Shown here one piece after another: positions 11,234-22,777 of a DNA stretch of 64,000 nucleotides (positions within the stretch are counted from its first letter, which is position 1; each line of letters opens with the position of its first letter). The position numbers and the translations under genes are program-made. Under the pieces are notes generated by a model that was given only the letters and a program-made list of their open reading frames with translations, was not told the origin of the DNA and did not search any database. The DNA is from Pyrenochaeta sp. MPI-SDFR-AT-0127 (Eukaryota; Ascomycota; Dothideomycetes; Pleosporales; Cucurbitariaceae): NCBI GenBank assembly GCA_020747015.1, contig JAGTJM010000110.1:1-64000 (forward strand), in the 5' to 3' direction.

Positions 11234-12320
11234 TATTCTGTATTTTCTGTGATATCCTATGTTAGGGACGAAGCATTTCCAAGGGTGTTTCGGTCATCTA
11301 TGTATTGTATGGTGTTGGGGAAATAGGGACGAGTTTCTCTTTGTTTGTCATTTCAGGGGTAATTATCGGTCGACGCAGCGTCTGTCACTTCTTCACTGCA
11401 CATGACTTGATCAAATACTCACAATTTCTTTACTTGTAGTGTTACTATCTTCGGCCTCCACGGTAGTATGTGACTGTAGCATGGGCACTGTTTACTCTGA
11501 CATGTTTTCTCGTTTGGCCATCGGTCTGAGAGCGCGGTCCGGAAACAGATTGGCAGCACAGTGAGGCCTAACTTCCTCATCAAGAATGGCTGAATTAATT
11601 TACAGCCCAGGTGGAGGGGCTGACATTGTGATCGCGTACATACTCGTTTTCAAGCTGAATACAGTCTGGCGTTTCTTTACCTGAACCTGGCCTTCGCAGG
11701 TAGCGTTTGGATAGGGTTTGGTACCTCGGCCACCTAGGTCTTGTACGGTGTATAGGAACTTTCATTCCAGAGAGATTAACGTTGGTTGTCTGTTGGGAGA
11801 GAATGATCGTCTTTGTTCCTATAATCAATCACATCACACAATTTGATCTAAAATCGCCGGCGACTCTGTCGCCAACACTTCGAGCTTCAGGTTCGGATCC
11901 GATCAGGAGAAACAATTAGATATCTACCTTTATTCGTAGCTATCTTAGCACCTAACGGTCTGATAATCACTACGGCCGTCGTCATTTTTGCTGCCAAGGC
12001 AATATAGCCCGTCCTCGCTACGCTCTTGTAATAAAGTAAAAGTAGACCCGACGGCTGGGGTTTTCGACATTTAAACATGAACCAGAACCAAGTTGATCAG
12101 TAAAGGCACTGAGCCTTCTGAGGCCCATGTTAGGTAACCCACGTCTCGATCACACTCCACCCGAGTACGTAAACCCCAAACGCCACACATTCGACCAAAT
12201 GCCTGTTCGCCTCGCACATTGGCTCATAAATCACGCCATCGCTACCAATTGCATACCATAACTTCGTTCCCTTGTAGCTGTGACCCTATAGCAACATTTT
12301 TCCAGTGCTCAAATTGCATC
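11234..12320. other. Intergenic region between convergent RING and SRA genes
   Basis: This holds two 3' ends. The part from about 11880 to 12080 differs in texture and could be an old mobile-element remnant, but no terminal repeats or coding similarity could be read. Confidence 0.4.
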
Positions 12321-13965
12321 TTACCACACCTTCTCCCTGAGCTTGTCGTATTCTCGTACCTCAAAGATGGTTGGACGTCGTGCAGCATTCTTCTCGCAGC
12401 GGATAGGCTCTTGGTTTTCACATCTTTGCAGCGCGAAACGATAGATCGCCTTGTCAGCATCCACCAGCTTATAGCCCTTGACTTCATACAAGCCATCATA
12501 CCGAAAACCCAGCTCTGGTCTGTACTTGTTCTTCTTGTGAAGCTGAGCGGAACGAATGACGCGTATTGGGTTGCCTAAATCCATAGAATGAATGAGATGC
12601 GAGGTGTTCTCGGTGGGTATACCGTCCTTGCCCTCGGTTCCACTGTATTCGATGGTGTCGCCGTTGTCTTGGTCGTGGTATTTGTTTCCGCCTGAGAGCA
12701 CAATGGAATATGCACCTTTATCCTTTTCTCCGAATATGCCTGTAGAAGATATGAGTGAAGACGTTTTTGCATCGGAAGTAATAAACAAGAAGTGCAAGAA
12801 AGGAACTATGGGGTCCATTACCTCCTTGTGATGCGCCATGCGCTCCGTCTCGCACAGTGCAAAGTTGAGTCGGCCACCATTGCCCAAGCACAAGATTACC
12901 TTCACCATAGAATCTCGCGCTGTTTGGATATTTAGCTCGGTATGTACGATCGATGCGGTCGCCGTTTCGGTCTTTCCCTTTGCTAGTGACGATACCCCGA
13001 AGGATGTCTTGCTCAAAGTCTTCTTTGTACCAGCGGACATAGAGTTGATATGCGTCTGCCTTCACATCTCCTGGAAATTGTGCATCCTCTCTGAATATAG
13101 TTGGCAGACCAGTCTCATTAGATAATATCCGCGCCTTTTTAAGAATGAATTTGTCGACCTGCAGCGCAATCTCGGCTTTATGGAGATGGTCTCGCAGCTC
13201 CTCATAAAGATTGATGAGTTGCTGTGACCTCTTTTCTATTTCGCATCGAGCGGCGCAGGCTTTTAGGGCTTCGAGGGCGGTCAGTGACTGAGGACGCTTC
13301 TTACCGAGCTCCTTCATCATGTAAGTGCTTTCGCTGATCATTGTGTACCATTTCGGTAGCGCAGGCCGTAATGGGTATTTCTCCTTCACACTGTCTAATA
13401 CGAAGAGAGACTGTGATTGCATGAGATCAATACGTTCCGTTACTCTCTTTGGATCTCGTATAGTGTTAGTAGTGAAAGACTCGGTGGTACTCAGAGAAGC
13501 GCTATCCTCCGCTGCCGATGCTCTGCGGCTTGTGCTGCTCTCTTCTCTTTGTGCTTCGGCCTTCTGTGTTCTGACCTTCTCTTTGTTCAACCGTCTCTCG
13601 TCCCGCAAATGAAGTTGAGACAGCGTCCGTGCTGGTTTGGTTTGCTTCAAGAGTCTCAGCTGCTTCGCAACATCTGGTTGTGCAGCTGGCTGCATTCGCT
13701 CAATAGCTTCTCGCTCTCCCACGACTTCTGCCCGTTTTGCAATCTTGGAGTGGCTCACATCATGTTCTCTCTGTACCTCGGTAAGCGTCTTCGCAAAAGC
13801 TTGCATTGCAGCATTCTTGTTCGTCTTGTCTTGGTCTTTTGCTTCTTGCATCCTCTTGGTGAGCATCCCAGGCGCCATCCGTGCTACAGTTTCTTTCGCG
13901 ATGTTTTGCATCCATACTGGGGGGTTGAATGGTTTTACTTCTTTAATGTATTCCCGCTGGTTCAT
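12321..13965 (-). CDS. SRA-YDG domain protein, two exons
   Basis: Exons are 13965-12822 and 12739-12321 (GTAATG donor, CTACAG acceptor), giving 520 residues. Splicing rebuilds an SRA-YDG domain in phase. Its landmarks are LGQWWPTQLCTVRDGAHG, GGIFGEKDKGAYSIVLSGG, DNGDTIEYSG, IRVIRSAQ, and FRYDGLYEVKGY with the YDG signature. SRA domains bind hemimethylated or methylated DNA by base flipping. The N-terminal 330 residues are basic and charged, with a probable coiled coil (TERI through the RSQQLINLYEELRDHLHK stretch) and no RING, PHD or SET domain. It is therefore a stand-alone SRA protein rather than a UHRF1 or SUVH architecture. Likely nuclear. Role in DNA methylation reading is inference from family. 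Confidence 0.88.
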
Positions 13966-14842
13966 GTTGACAGTTGCTGAGATTAGAGGTCGTTGTTGTT
14001 GTTCTTGTCGTTCTTGTCAATTGAAGCAGAGTGTTTGTATATGTCCCGATTAGGTTCGATGAGTGTTTGCTGTGCCACAAATAATGACCAGTAGAGGGAA
14101 GGAGCGGATACAAGAGAAGAAAATGGTGACTTTTAAAGGTGAGCTTCAAGTATGGAAACACCTCTAGGCGTATTGGAAACGCTCTGGTGATGCTGTTTGC
14201 TAGTTGTGTTGGTGCACAGGGAGCGATGTCGCAAGATCACTTGAGTAAAGCTGAGGGGTCCTCCGTCGTCACGGTCTCACCGTGATTGTGCTTGAGTAGG
14301 TTTTTTAGGAATGCTGAATTGCCCACCCAGAGGTGAAATAGACTTTTGTAGCAGTTTCCATAGCAAATTGGCTGCAATCATTCGCTCTTTTCGAATCTGC
14401 TTCAGCTTCCTAATACTTAGCTGCGATTCGCGATTAAGAGAGAATGTAATATGTGATGCTCAGATTCCCTGAGATTGGCTGTGGCCGCTATCAGGCGTTT
14501 CTGGTCAAATCAGGGAGAAAGTAGAGGGCTTGTGAAATTCATGGAGCCCTGTCAAGGTCTTTCGATCTAGAATTAGATCTGGGATATTGGAAGAGTATGA
14601 TACCAAACATCACAGCCATCTAAGAAGGCAGTGACCAAACTCGTGAATTGAGGTAGCGCCTAATCCGCTACGGACCAGACTGTATCAGACGCATGCAATG
14701 TGATGACTGCTATAATTGTATTATGAAACCCATCTCTACCTAGAATTAGGGCAACCCAAAGAAGATTAATCTTCATACACGCTATGCTAAACGCTAAATC
14801 GCAATGCATCAGAGAACCAGATTTCTATCGCAAACAATATGC
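13966..14842. other. Intergenic region upstream of the SRA gene
   Basis: This holds the SRA gene promoter and the 3' end of the lipase gene. No gene recognised. Confidence 0.5.
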
Positions 14843-16485
14843 TTACTTATCATTCCTTTCCACTACCTGTCCCAATGCTTCGCGCTCGATCATCGCCTTT
14901 CCTGGTCCAGTGCTGACTTTCTCCATCGACGTACCATCAAAACTCTTCCCTTCTACCCGCTCACCATCAGCGAAGTCCAGTTCACCTTCCATATCCGCAC
15001 TCAGGTTGACCCATCCTCGCACACTGTCTTTTCCAACACTCAAGATTGTCATGTCTTGCGCTAGACTTTTGCTTTTTGCTTGTGCGTCGTCTAACTCCAA
15101 GTCTTGTGCACTGGTATTCGCGACTCTAATGCCATTTTGGCGCATTACTTGTAAGATAGCACGCGTATTGAGCTTAAGCACGCGATCGGGCTCCTTTGCA
15201 CCAAAGACTTTGGTTGTCACCCAAGGAAAGAGGACTCCAAAGTCGCTCTGCGATAGGTGGGCGGAAGAGATGGGGTAAAAGATATGTGGGCCGGCCTGGC
15301 CTGGGTACTTGGACTGCGAATTTGAAGGCTTAGCGATAATGCGCTTTGTCTCGTTGAAATTGGCGGACCATTTGAAGAAACCTTCACTCAGAATAGCGAG
15401 TAGAGTTTTGCCGCCAGTCGCGGTGTCATAGCAGGGCATCGGTTTCGATCGAAGCCACGCGGTGTCAGGACTTTGAATAGGGAGCGTCCAAAGGTCGAGA
15501 AGCGCAACAACACTGGCAGGCGTGATCTGGCGAACTAGGTGCGAATCACCGGAGGGTGTAAACAAAGGTTTGTAGCCTTGGATTTGGGCCTCCGTACGGT
15601 AGTGAACCGACTTGACGAATTGAACCATTGTGCAGGCGCCAAAAGAATGGCCCGCAAGACTGATTGCACCCGGCTCATGGACATTGAGGAGATTGGAGAA
15701 CATGCTCAATACATCCTTGTCGCCATTATTAGGCTGGTCGCTTGCCACATTCCGAAGTTTCTTCCGGTCGTCGATCTTCAATAAAGCATCATGAATCATG
15801 CCCAGCTCCCACAGCCGTACCCGTAATTGCTCATCCCTAGCCTCGTACACCTCCGTGCTTGGCTTGTGAGCAATCTGCCGGTATTGAACCCGCTTGACTG
15901 TATCTTTTTTTTCTGGTGTATGGTGGATCGATAACGGGGAACTCCCATCGCGATGATCTGGCGCAACAACAACAACTCCATGACTTGCGAGCGAACCACA
16001 TATGTGTGAATAGGCGTTTCTGGATCCACCAAGACCATGTGAGAATATCATAACAGGCCATCGTTGCGATTTCATAGGAGGATCGAGAATGTCGGCGTTT
16101 TGATGGACGGGCATCGAGATATAATACAATAGTTGTGGTAACAATCTGTTAGCTCATTAGCAAAGCTGGAAAACCTGTATTTGATGCAGACCTATACTTA
16201 CGAGAAGACACCCGCAAATGCACTATTGGCACCCAAGAATCTCGCATAAGCACTGATGTACTCTCTTTGCGGGCTCGGGATCCATCTTACACGCTTCTGC
16301 TCGCTTTCCTCTTTGCAAGGATAGAACACTCTGAAAGCGACTGTAGGCAACTCTGCTGGCGGCGCATTCACACTGGGGCTCTCCAATTCGTTCGCGGGTA
16401 TTTCTATGTCTACTGATCCGACTTTGTACGGCCCTGTATGTGCTGGAAAAGTAGGCGTAGGATTGATACGATTAAGCCAGGTCAT
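14843..16485 (-). CDS. Platelet-activating factor acetylhydrolase-like lipase, two exons
   Basis: Exons are 16485-16202 and 16145-14843 (GTAAGT donor, GCTAACAG acceptor), giving 528 residues. The ATG at 16485 is the only good start; the upstream frame begins with non-ATG codons. The fold is the alpha/beta hydrolase of the PAF-AH/plasma lipoprotein phospholipase A2 family, which removes short or oxidised acyl chains from phospholipids. N-terminal GPYKVGSVDIEI and RVFYPC match the family. FSHGLGGSRNAYS is the oxyanion region, and AISLAGHSFGAC contains the nucleophile Ser. LLDLWTLPI probably supplies the Asp, and SSAHLSQSDF the His. The C-terminal tail after residue 440 is divergent. No signal peptide is seen in this model. 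Confidence 0.9.
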
Positions 16486-17346
16486 GTTGACGGTAGCTAA
16501 AGGACTCGCCTGCTTCGCCGGTAGGCGCAAAGGGAAAGCGCGGTGGAAAGTTCGGAAAGCTCGTGAGAACGACAGTGTGATTGTAGCAGGAATTAATTGT
16601 GGATTCTTGAAGGAAATGGTATTTGGAGATACCAAGACGTACAGCGCAAAAAATGGAGGCAAAGAAAGTAGCGATCACGAAACAACTACCGAGGCGCAGA
16701 TAGGAAAAATAAAAGATATGGCAGTGACGCAAATGCCCGTGGTTATTGTGCGCTAGTTTCAGGAACCTCCGGAGCACGCGACACTGTGAGAGAGTCTAGC
16801 CAGTGACATGCATGATGTGGCAAGAATTGGAAGCTGCCGAGGCATCGGACGCGTTTCGTCCGAACCAAACCTTTTGTAATACCAGGACAAGGCGCTGAGG
16901 CTGAAGCACCTCATCTCACGGCTTTGATTGTGGCGGCTTCTGAAGATGTAGGAAGTATCGAAGCGGCGTTGCTATCATGTTCAGAATGCCCAATGTGTGT
17001 TGTTCCGTGGATGACGACATGTTCGGTGCAATGTGCCACTAGACTCGTTTGAGCATTCCTATGGAAAACATGTGATCACGAAACCGTCGCATATTCGCCA
17101 GTGACGACAAAAAATGAATATATTCTTTGAGATACGAATAGAGATTACGTATATACGAGCATTATTTGAAAGGTATTATGTGTCCATGTCGACTTCCAAG
17201 TCAAACACCCCTGGGTATGCTGCGGTCCAAACGAATGCTCTGTACAATTGCAAGTACGCTTCATCAAACCTCATAAATTCCAAGAAAACCTGTTGCGGAG
17301 AAGTACCGTGAGAGAGACACTCTCTTGTGGAGGTAGCTCTATGCCA
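16486..17346. other. Intergenic region between lipase start and Rab 3' end
   Basis: This contains the lipase promoter. No supported gene; open frames are short and overlap. Confidence 0.5.
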
Positions 17347-18483
17347 TTAACAGCATCCTCCTCTCCTCCGATTGCCACCAAGCCTGAATACGTCTTCCCA
17401 CTCACCCAATGCCCCCGCTCCCTTTTTCCCTCTTCTTCGATATCTCACACCCTCATCTCCGAAACCACTCTTGATACTGCCGCTGCCATCATCCCACCCC
17501 AAATCTCCATATTGGATCCCACTCGCCGGGTCGTCAGGATCGATTTCGCCCAGCTCAATCTTCGTCAAGATCATTCTTGCCAGTCGATTAAACAGCTCTT
17601 CCACGTTATCGCCATCGAGCGCTGATACTTCCACTGCGACTGGTATTCCATTTTCGCCCGCCCAACGCGACGCGGTTTCAGCGGGGACTTCACGACCTTC
17701 TGGTGCGACTGTATAGGATGCATGGAGATTTGCGTTGATTGAGGGTGCGCGAGAGGATTGTGACGAGGGCGTGGGCGGTGGGAGGCCACTTTCCGACGAA
17801 GGTGTACTACCATAGCTTCCAAATGAGCTTTGTCCTGAGCCAGTAGGAGGGCCATCTACGACATCATTCTTATTTCCAGCCAGAATGATTGTTATATCAG
17901 GGCCTGCTAGTGCACGCGCATCATTCAAAAAGGTCTGTAACTGCTCGAAGCTCCTCCAACTGCTGACATCGTACACGAGTATCGCGCCGGCTGCTCCTCG
18001 ATAGTAGGATCGCGACACAGATCGGAAGCGTTCTGTTCCTGCAGTATCCCAAAGCTGGAGTTTCATGCGTTTTCGGTGTGAGGTGTTGGCCTTGCGGTCG
18101 GCGATGTGGACGATCTTGGAGGAGAATTCGACACCGATTGTTTGTGAGGAGAGGACTCGCCCTTGGTGAATAAGTTTGTAATTCTACATCAGATTGCCGT
18201 AAGTTCGTATAGAGACGTACATTCGCTCTTTACGAAGCGGTGCAGTAGACAGGATCTTGAGTCTACCGTTAGGATCCGGACTCGCTGTCTGCTCGTTATG
18301 AACTCACTTTCCAGCACCGCTCGGTCCGAGCAGTACAATCTTGGCTAGGTAGTCATACATGCTACCCAGTTCCTGCATCTTTCTCAGCGACTTGCCAGAC
18401 TGTCTCTGTTTTTCCATACCTACTTGTAGCGGCGGCTCACCACTCCGAGTGGACGCATTTGAAGCTGCCCGATTCCTCCCCAT
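17347..18483 (-). CDS. Rab4-like small GTPase with a 35-nt internal exon, three exons
   Basis: Exons are 18483-18308, 18255-18221 and 18161-17347, giving 341 residues. Splicing restores the P-loop and effector region: LLGPSGAGKSCLLHRFVK, then EWRVLSSQTIGVEF. Both acceptors needed are AAG rather than CAG/TAG. WDTAGTERFRS (switch II), GNKNDV (G4) and EVSALDGDN (G5) follow. The C-terminus ends in GGCC, the double geranylgeranylation signal. Rab4-type GTPases regulate recycling from early endosomes. Unusual points are an N-terminal extension before YDYLAKIVLLG and a Ser/Gly/Pro-rich insertion of about 55 residues between G4 and G5, taking the length from a normal 210 to 341. Translation could instead start at an internal Met nearer the GTPase core. 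Confidence 0.87.
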
Positions 18484-20441
18484 ACTGACAGCGATCTTCC
18501 AGGTACGCGCTTCTTTCAAGGTGATATGAGCACGAAATAGAGTCGCGTATATCTTCCGGGCGCTCTTAGCGAGTACACAAGGGAGGTTAGGTGTGCGGTG
18601 TACGACGATGTGGTGCGGCGGCGTTGTGTTGTAAGTCTTGGCTTATCGCGGCGACACCAATGCAGGAAAACGGGAAACGAACGAACCGCGGTCCGCGATG
18701 CTGTCACGCGACGATCAATTTCAAGCTTCATCAGGCTCGACGTCGGCATCTCGTTCGATGAAAGCCGAGTCTTTGAATGTTGAACTAACCTTTGTACCTT
18801 GTCTATGTCTTTTGGAGGTGCGGTCGCGTCTGGCCAGGCAGTGACATCATCTAAACTACAGCATCTGGATCATCAAACAAGGTGCTCTTCAGCTTTGTGC
18901 AGAGACAGCTGTCGGCAAAGAGAATATGCTACCAAGCAGTAGCACGAATATGCAGCGAGCATTTGCAGCTGACTATGCTCTACACCGTTTGATTGTATTG
19001 GTATGGCCAGCTGTTTGATCTTTCGCTAGCCGACTCCTCACTTGTTCGTGATTCTCAAGCGCTTGCCGCCTTCACAGTAGTCCGCGACAGTTGCCAGTTT
19101 GGGGCAGTCGACGATAGGTTGCGGGCACAGTCACGATGAGGGTGGACGGAGTTGGTGGCGGATGAGAGAGAATGGCTAGGGTATTGCTTGGTATGTAATT
19201 GTGTGCCTGAAACAGAAATGCCATGGACAAAAGCATCCTTGATCCATGGCGGAGCAGGCATTGCTTCCGAGCACCATCGCGCACCCTCGCGTCAAAGAGA
19301 CTTTGGCCTGGGACCATGTTGCCGGCAAAGGCGCATGTAACACGGGAATTCAGTTTGACGCTCTGGTGGGAGTGGTGTGCCTTGGCCCGCATGTCGAGAG
19401 GCGTTGGAGGGAATGCCAGTGGCTCCTCGTGCAGGTGGCATTCGGTGAACAGCCCTGGGCGGTCCCCCGTGTCGCTGGTCCTGACGCGACTCGGGCTCGG
19501 ATACTCGGCGGCGATTGGCCTAATGCGTTACAACTCATCCACGCAGAGCTTGACAACAAAGCGTGCGAGCAGAGTTCCAGTTCCAGGTGCAAGGTTGTGA
19601 TGGCCCATTTGGTTCGAGCTAGGCGAATCAGTGGCCGCGGCCTGTAGAGCAAAACTGGGGTTGGCATGCTTTTGGGCTCAGGGTCTGGATGTGCCATTCG
19701 GGGGGAAGGGGGGGAGCATCTGAAAAGCGAGCCATAGTTGCAGTTGGCGGTGTGAGAGAGTAAGAGAGGTGCTTTTAAAACCCATCCGCTGGCCGCCCTC
19801 GTTGTCTGTCGCTGTCGCTGTCGCTGTCGCTGCTGCTGTTGCTGCCATCCCGAATATCCTCGCGCCCTCTACCGCATTCTGCCCTCTGGTCTGACCCGTG
19901 CGGCCCATCTGCAGCCATTGTCTCCGCGCCCCATTCTTCGTGGCGACGCCGCAGGCTTTCCTCAGGCTTCCCGAGTAATTTCCCACCAGGACCAGCCTGG
20001 CTGGACCAGATCAGCGCGCCGATCTGCGCTTTACTCTGCCACCTCACTTGCTCCTTTTTCCGCACCCAGCGTTTCCGTGAGACTTCAGAACCCGTGCTGC
20101 GAGTTTCTAGTGTCAGGCACAGGCAGCAAAAGTCACCTGGAGTAGTGCAAGAGCGTCTGACCTGTCGGCTAGGCGGCCCAGCGTGAACAGGCCAAAACAC
20201 CCGTCACACCGGGGGTCAGCAACACTGCCAGCAAAGGAGCGACGGACCACATCACATTTCCGCAACTCATACACCGGCCACATACTTTCCGCCCCTGGAC
20301 ATCCTCCTTGAAGCTCTGCGACTATCACCGCCATTGTGCCTCGCACCACGATACCCAACTTGCGCACACTCAACAAACCCCCATACACATATACCGGCAC
20401 ACTTTACTGCGAGCCACACATACACAGACAGCACCGCAGCC
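18484..20441. other. 2 kb intergenic region with short hexamer repeat
   Basis: This lies between the divergent Rab4-like and acidic-protein genes. Several overlapping open frames of 60-140 codons occur on both strands, but none has a motif or a plausible splice chain. A hexamer repeat is at 19806-19829. Confidence 0.4.
19806..19829 (+). repeat. Four tandem CTGTCG hexamers
   Basis: Four perfect copies of CTGTCG, followed by imperfect CTG-rich units. It is a short microsatellite about 610 bases upstream of the next start codon. Confidence 0.85.
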
Positions 20442-21302
20442 ATGCACCGCAAAAGCCCCATCAGCGTGCTCGTCTACAACACCCTCTTCCCTACACCTTC
20501 TCCTACAGACCCGCCCTCCTTTAGCGCACACCTCTCCAAAAACCTCGTTGGCGAAGTACGCATCGAAACGGCAAACTTTTACGGTTCGCTCGACACAATC
20601 GAAGCACGATACCCGGGTTTAAATTATGCCTTCCAACCGCACAGGAAGCGACTAGGAAGATTTCCGCACCACAGACGCTTGTTCGAAGCTTTTGATCGCC
20701 TGGGGTTGACTGAGGCAGAGATACAAGGGTTTTGCAGATGGGAAGGGACGCTTTGGGCGAGAGAACGGTATGAGAGGGATGAGGGCGTTAGAGTCGTGGA
20801 TACCACAGGTGTCGAGATTGGCGCTTGGGTCGATCGACGGAAACTTGCACGAAATCCACAAGGGATAAATGTAAAGACAGACATTGAGGTCGAGATCGAG
20901 CAGGTAGCTACAGGCGCACCATCCACAGCCGATACGCGGCAATCGCACGCTGATACCGAAATGCACGACTCCGACGCCGAGGACGATGTCGAAAGCGAAG
21001 AGGAGGAGGAAGAGGAGGAAGAGGAGGAGCTCAGCGCAAGCGTTGGCTTCTCTCTCAACGCACGCCTCCTCCACGCCGCTGCCCTCCGTGAACAAGGCAA
21101 TGCAAACGTACCCATGGACCCAGAATGGGAGCAATATCTCAAAGAAGCTCAGGAGCGCGGCGAGCTAAACATTGATGCCACACGCGAGGCGCTGCGAACC
21201 ATGGCTGGCCAGATTGCACAATTGCACCAGACACATGTCACCGCAGACGGTAATGTAGGAAATGTGGCAGAGCAGTTCCAGCCGCCAGCTGCGCCAGCAT
21301 AG
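20442..21302 (+). CDS. Conserved-looking acidic hypothetical protein, single exon
   Basis: This is a 286-residue frame from the ATG at 20442; upstream in-frame codons include no ATG. The N-terminal 150 residues look folded and globular (SPISVLVYNTLFPTP, YGSLDTIEARYPGLN, FCRWEGTLWARERY, GVEIGAWVDRRKLA). A low-complexity acidic stretch follows, with a run of about twelve Glu near residues 186-198. The C-terminal part is predicted helical (SLNARLLHAAALREQG, MDPEWEQYLKEAQERG). I do not recognise a named domain. Frame length, ATG context and composition support a real nuclear or cytosolic protein. Function unknown. Confidence 0.72.
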   Translation: MHRKSPISVLVYNTLFPTPSPTDPPSFSAHLSKNLVGEVRIETANFYGSLDTIEARYPGLNYAFQPHRKRLGRFPHHRRLFEAFDRLGLTEAEIQGFCRWEGTLWARERYERDEGVRVVDTTGVEIGAWVDRRKLARNPQGINVKTDIEVEIEQVATGAPSTADTRQSHADTEMHDSDAEDDVESEEEEEEEEEEELSASVGFSLNARLLHAAALREQGNANVPMDPEWEQYLKEAQERGELNIDATREALRTMAGQIAQLHQTHVTADGNVGNVAEQFQPPAAPA

Positions 21303-21877
21303 GAAGCGACGCTGAATGAAGCGGGGATACTGGCCATGTTCCTTGACCATTTGATTTTTAGTCCCTTTTAAAGTTTACGATGCACTGCATGGCGTTGCAA
21401 CAGACGGCGTTTGTAAGGGGATACACGAATGGGGATTGCCGGATACCCAGGACTCACTGGGTTTGGCCTTTTGGCTAATGATGGATTCTTTCTGGTCCAT
21501 AGACTGCTTGCTTCCGTGTTGGGAAGCTCCGGATGAGCAACAGGGGCACTACTTCAGCATGACATGGTGTAGTACATGGTCATAATCTGGATTGAATGGT
21601 TCAAATGCATTGCATTCGTGGTACTCATGATCCTGATCTTGCAAGGTGCTTTGGCTGGAGTGGCTCGTTATAGAGTCTTGCCACTCACTGTGGGTATACC
21701 CGTTGGCTGCATTATGTTATATCCACCAACATGTTCACCAGAATGATATCCATCGTGACTCTAAATGGTCACTCGACCCTCTACAAGGTCAAGCTCAGCA
21801 AGCGGTTCTTGTCCAGACTGGAACCCATACTTCCGAGGGGCCTTTGCATGCACCATTTATATCTCTGTATCCGAGTC
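21303..21877. other. Convergent 3' intergenic region
   Basis: This separates the stops of the acidic hypothetical protein and CSN7. Nothing else recognised. Confidence 0.5.
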
Positions 21878-22777
21878 TCAACCCAGCCGCCTGCCGATGC
21901 CACCGAAGCCGCTGAAGCCTCCAGGACCCCTTTTGTTTCCCCTTGTGACTCTACCACTTCCGCCCTCATCGTCAATTTCCATCTCGTCGCCCCCACCTAA
22001 GCCTAGCAAGCCTCGCTTTCCCGTGTTCTTTTCCTCACTGGTCTGCATGGCGGCCTCGAGCGCACGCTCCTTCTTCCGGCGGAGTTTCTCTCTATCTACT
22101 GCTTCTTTCTTGACCTTTTCTACTTGAGCCTCGAGGTCTGCTAGGGCAGAGTCGCAGCGCTGTGACCATGATTGAAGAGTGGTCTGCAGTGCGGGGAGTG
22201 AGCCGGGGGCAAGGTCGCGGAGTGGTGAGATGGAAGTGACAGATATGAGGGAGTGTGCGGGGTCGAGAGTGGCAGTGATAAGGCCAGAGTAGATTGCAGT
22301 TGTGATGAGCTCTTCAAGGGCGCGGGTGGTGGGCAAATCGAGGGCGGTGAGTAGGTGTTTGTACGTCAATGTGCTGTGTGAACGAGAGAGTGGGAGTAAC
22401 GAGAGCAGCAAGAGCTTTTGGTGCTGTTGTGCTGATAGTTTGGGTAGATTTGGCTGTGCTATAGCCAGTCAGCATCGTCACCAAGACAGGCTCTGTATGA
22501 AGGAAGAGCTTCAAGCAAAGCATGTGAAGCTGCGCTTACCCTTGTAGTCTTCCCAACTCCCCCAGGCGAAGATTTCTAGCAGTGTGAGATAGGATGCATG
22601 TCCTTCCGAGTTCCGCAGGTTCTGAATGTTTGGCGTCTGCAGCAACTCAGCAAAGACGTATGTATTGGGAGCGCTCGTGGCTTGCGTGACCAAGTCCGAC
22701 GCTGCTCTCGGTGAGGTTGCGGACTTGCTGAGGGCGAGGAAAGGCTCGAGAGCATTGAGAGCCTTGGTTTGCTCCAT
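21878..22777 (-). CDS. CSN7: COP9 signalosome subunit 7, two exons
   Basis: Exons are 22777-22540 and 22458-21878 (GTAAGC donor, GCTATAG acceptor), giving 272 residues. The protein is a PCI-domain subunit of the COP9 signalosome, the complex that removes Nedd8 from cullins and in filamentous fungi controls development and secondary metabolism. The N-terminal helices (ALNALEPFLALSKSA, YVFAELLQTPNIQNL) and YLTLLEIFAWGSWEDYK lead into the PCI core. There KLLLLSLLPLSRS and LTYKHLLTALDLPTTRALEE are characteristic. A coiled coil (LADLEAQVEKVKKEAVDREK) and a Gly-rich tail with GGFGGIGRRLG-like composition complete it. Length agrees with fungal CSN7 proteins. Confidence 0.85.

Noticed and set aside
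19223..19697. Overlapping open frames of 115-133 codons on both strands in the Rab upstream region.
   Set aside because: No recognisable family, no consistent exon chain, and both strands are open at once, which points to composition rather than coding.
20624..21142. Two minus-strand open frames of 160-172 codons opposite the acidic hypothetical gene.
   Set aside because: They are antisense shadows; their Ser run is the complement of the Glu run in the sense frame.
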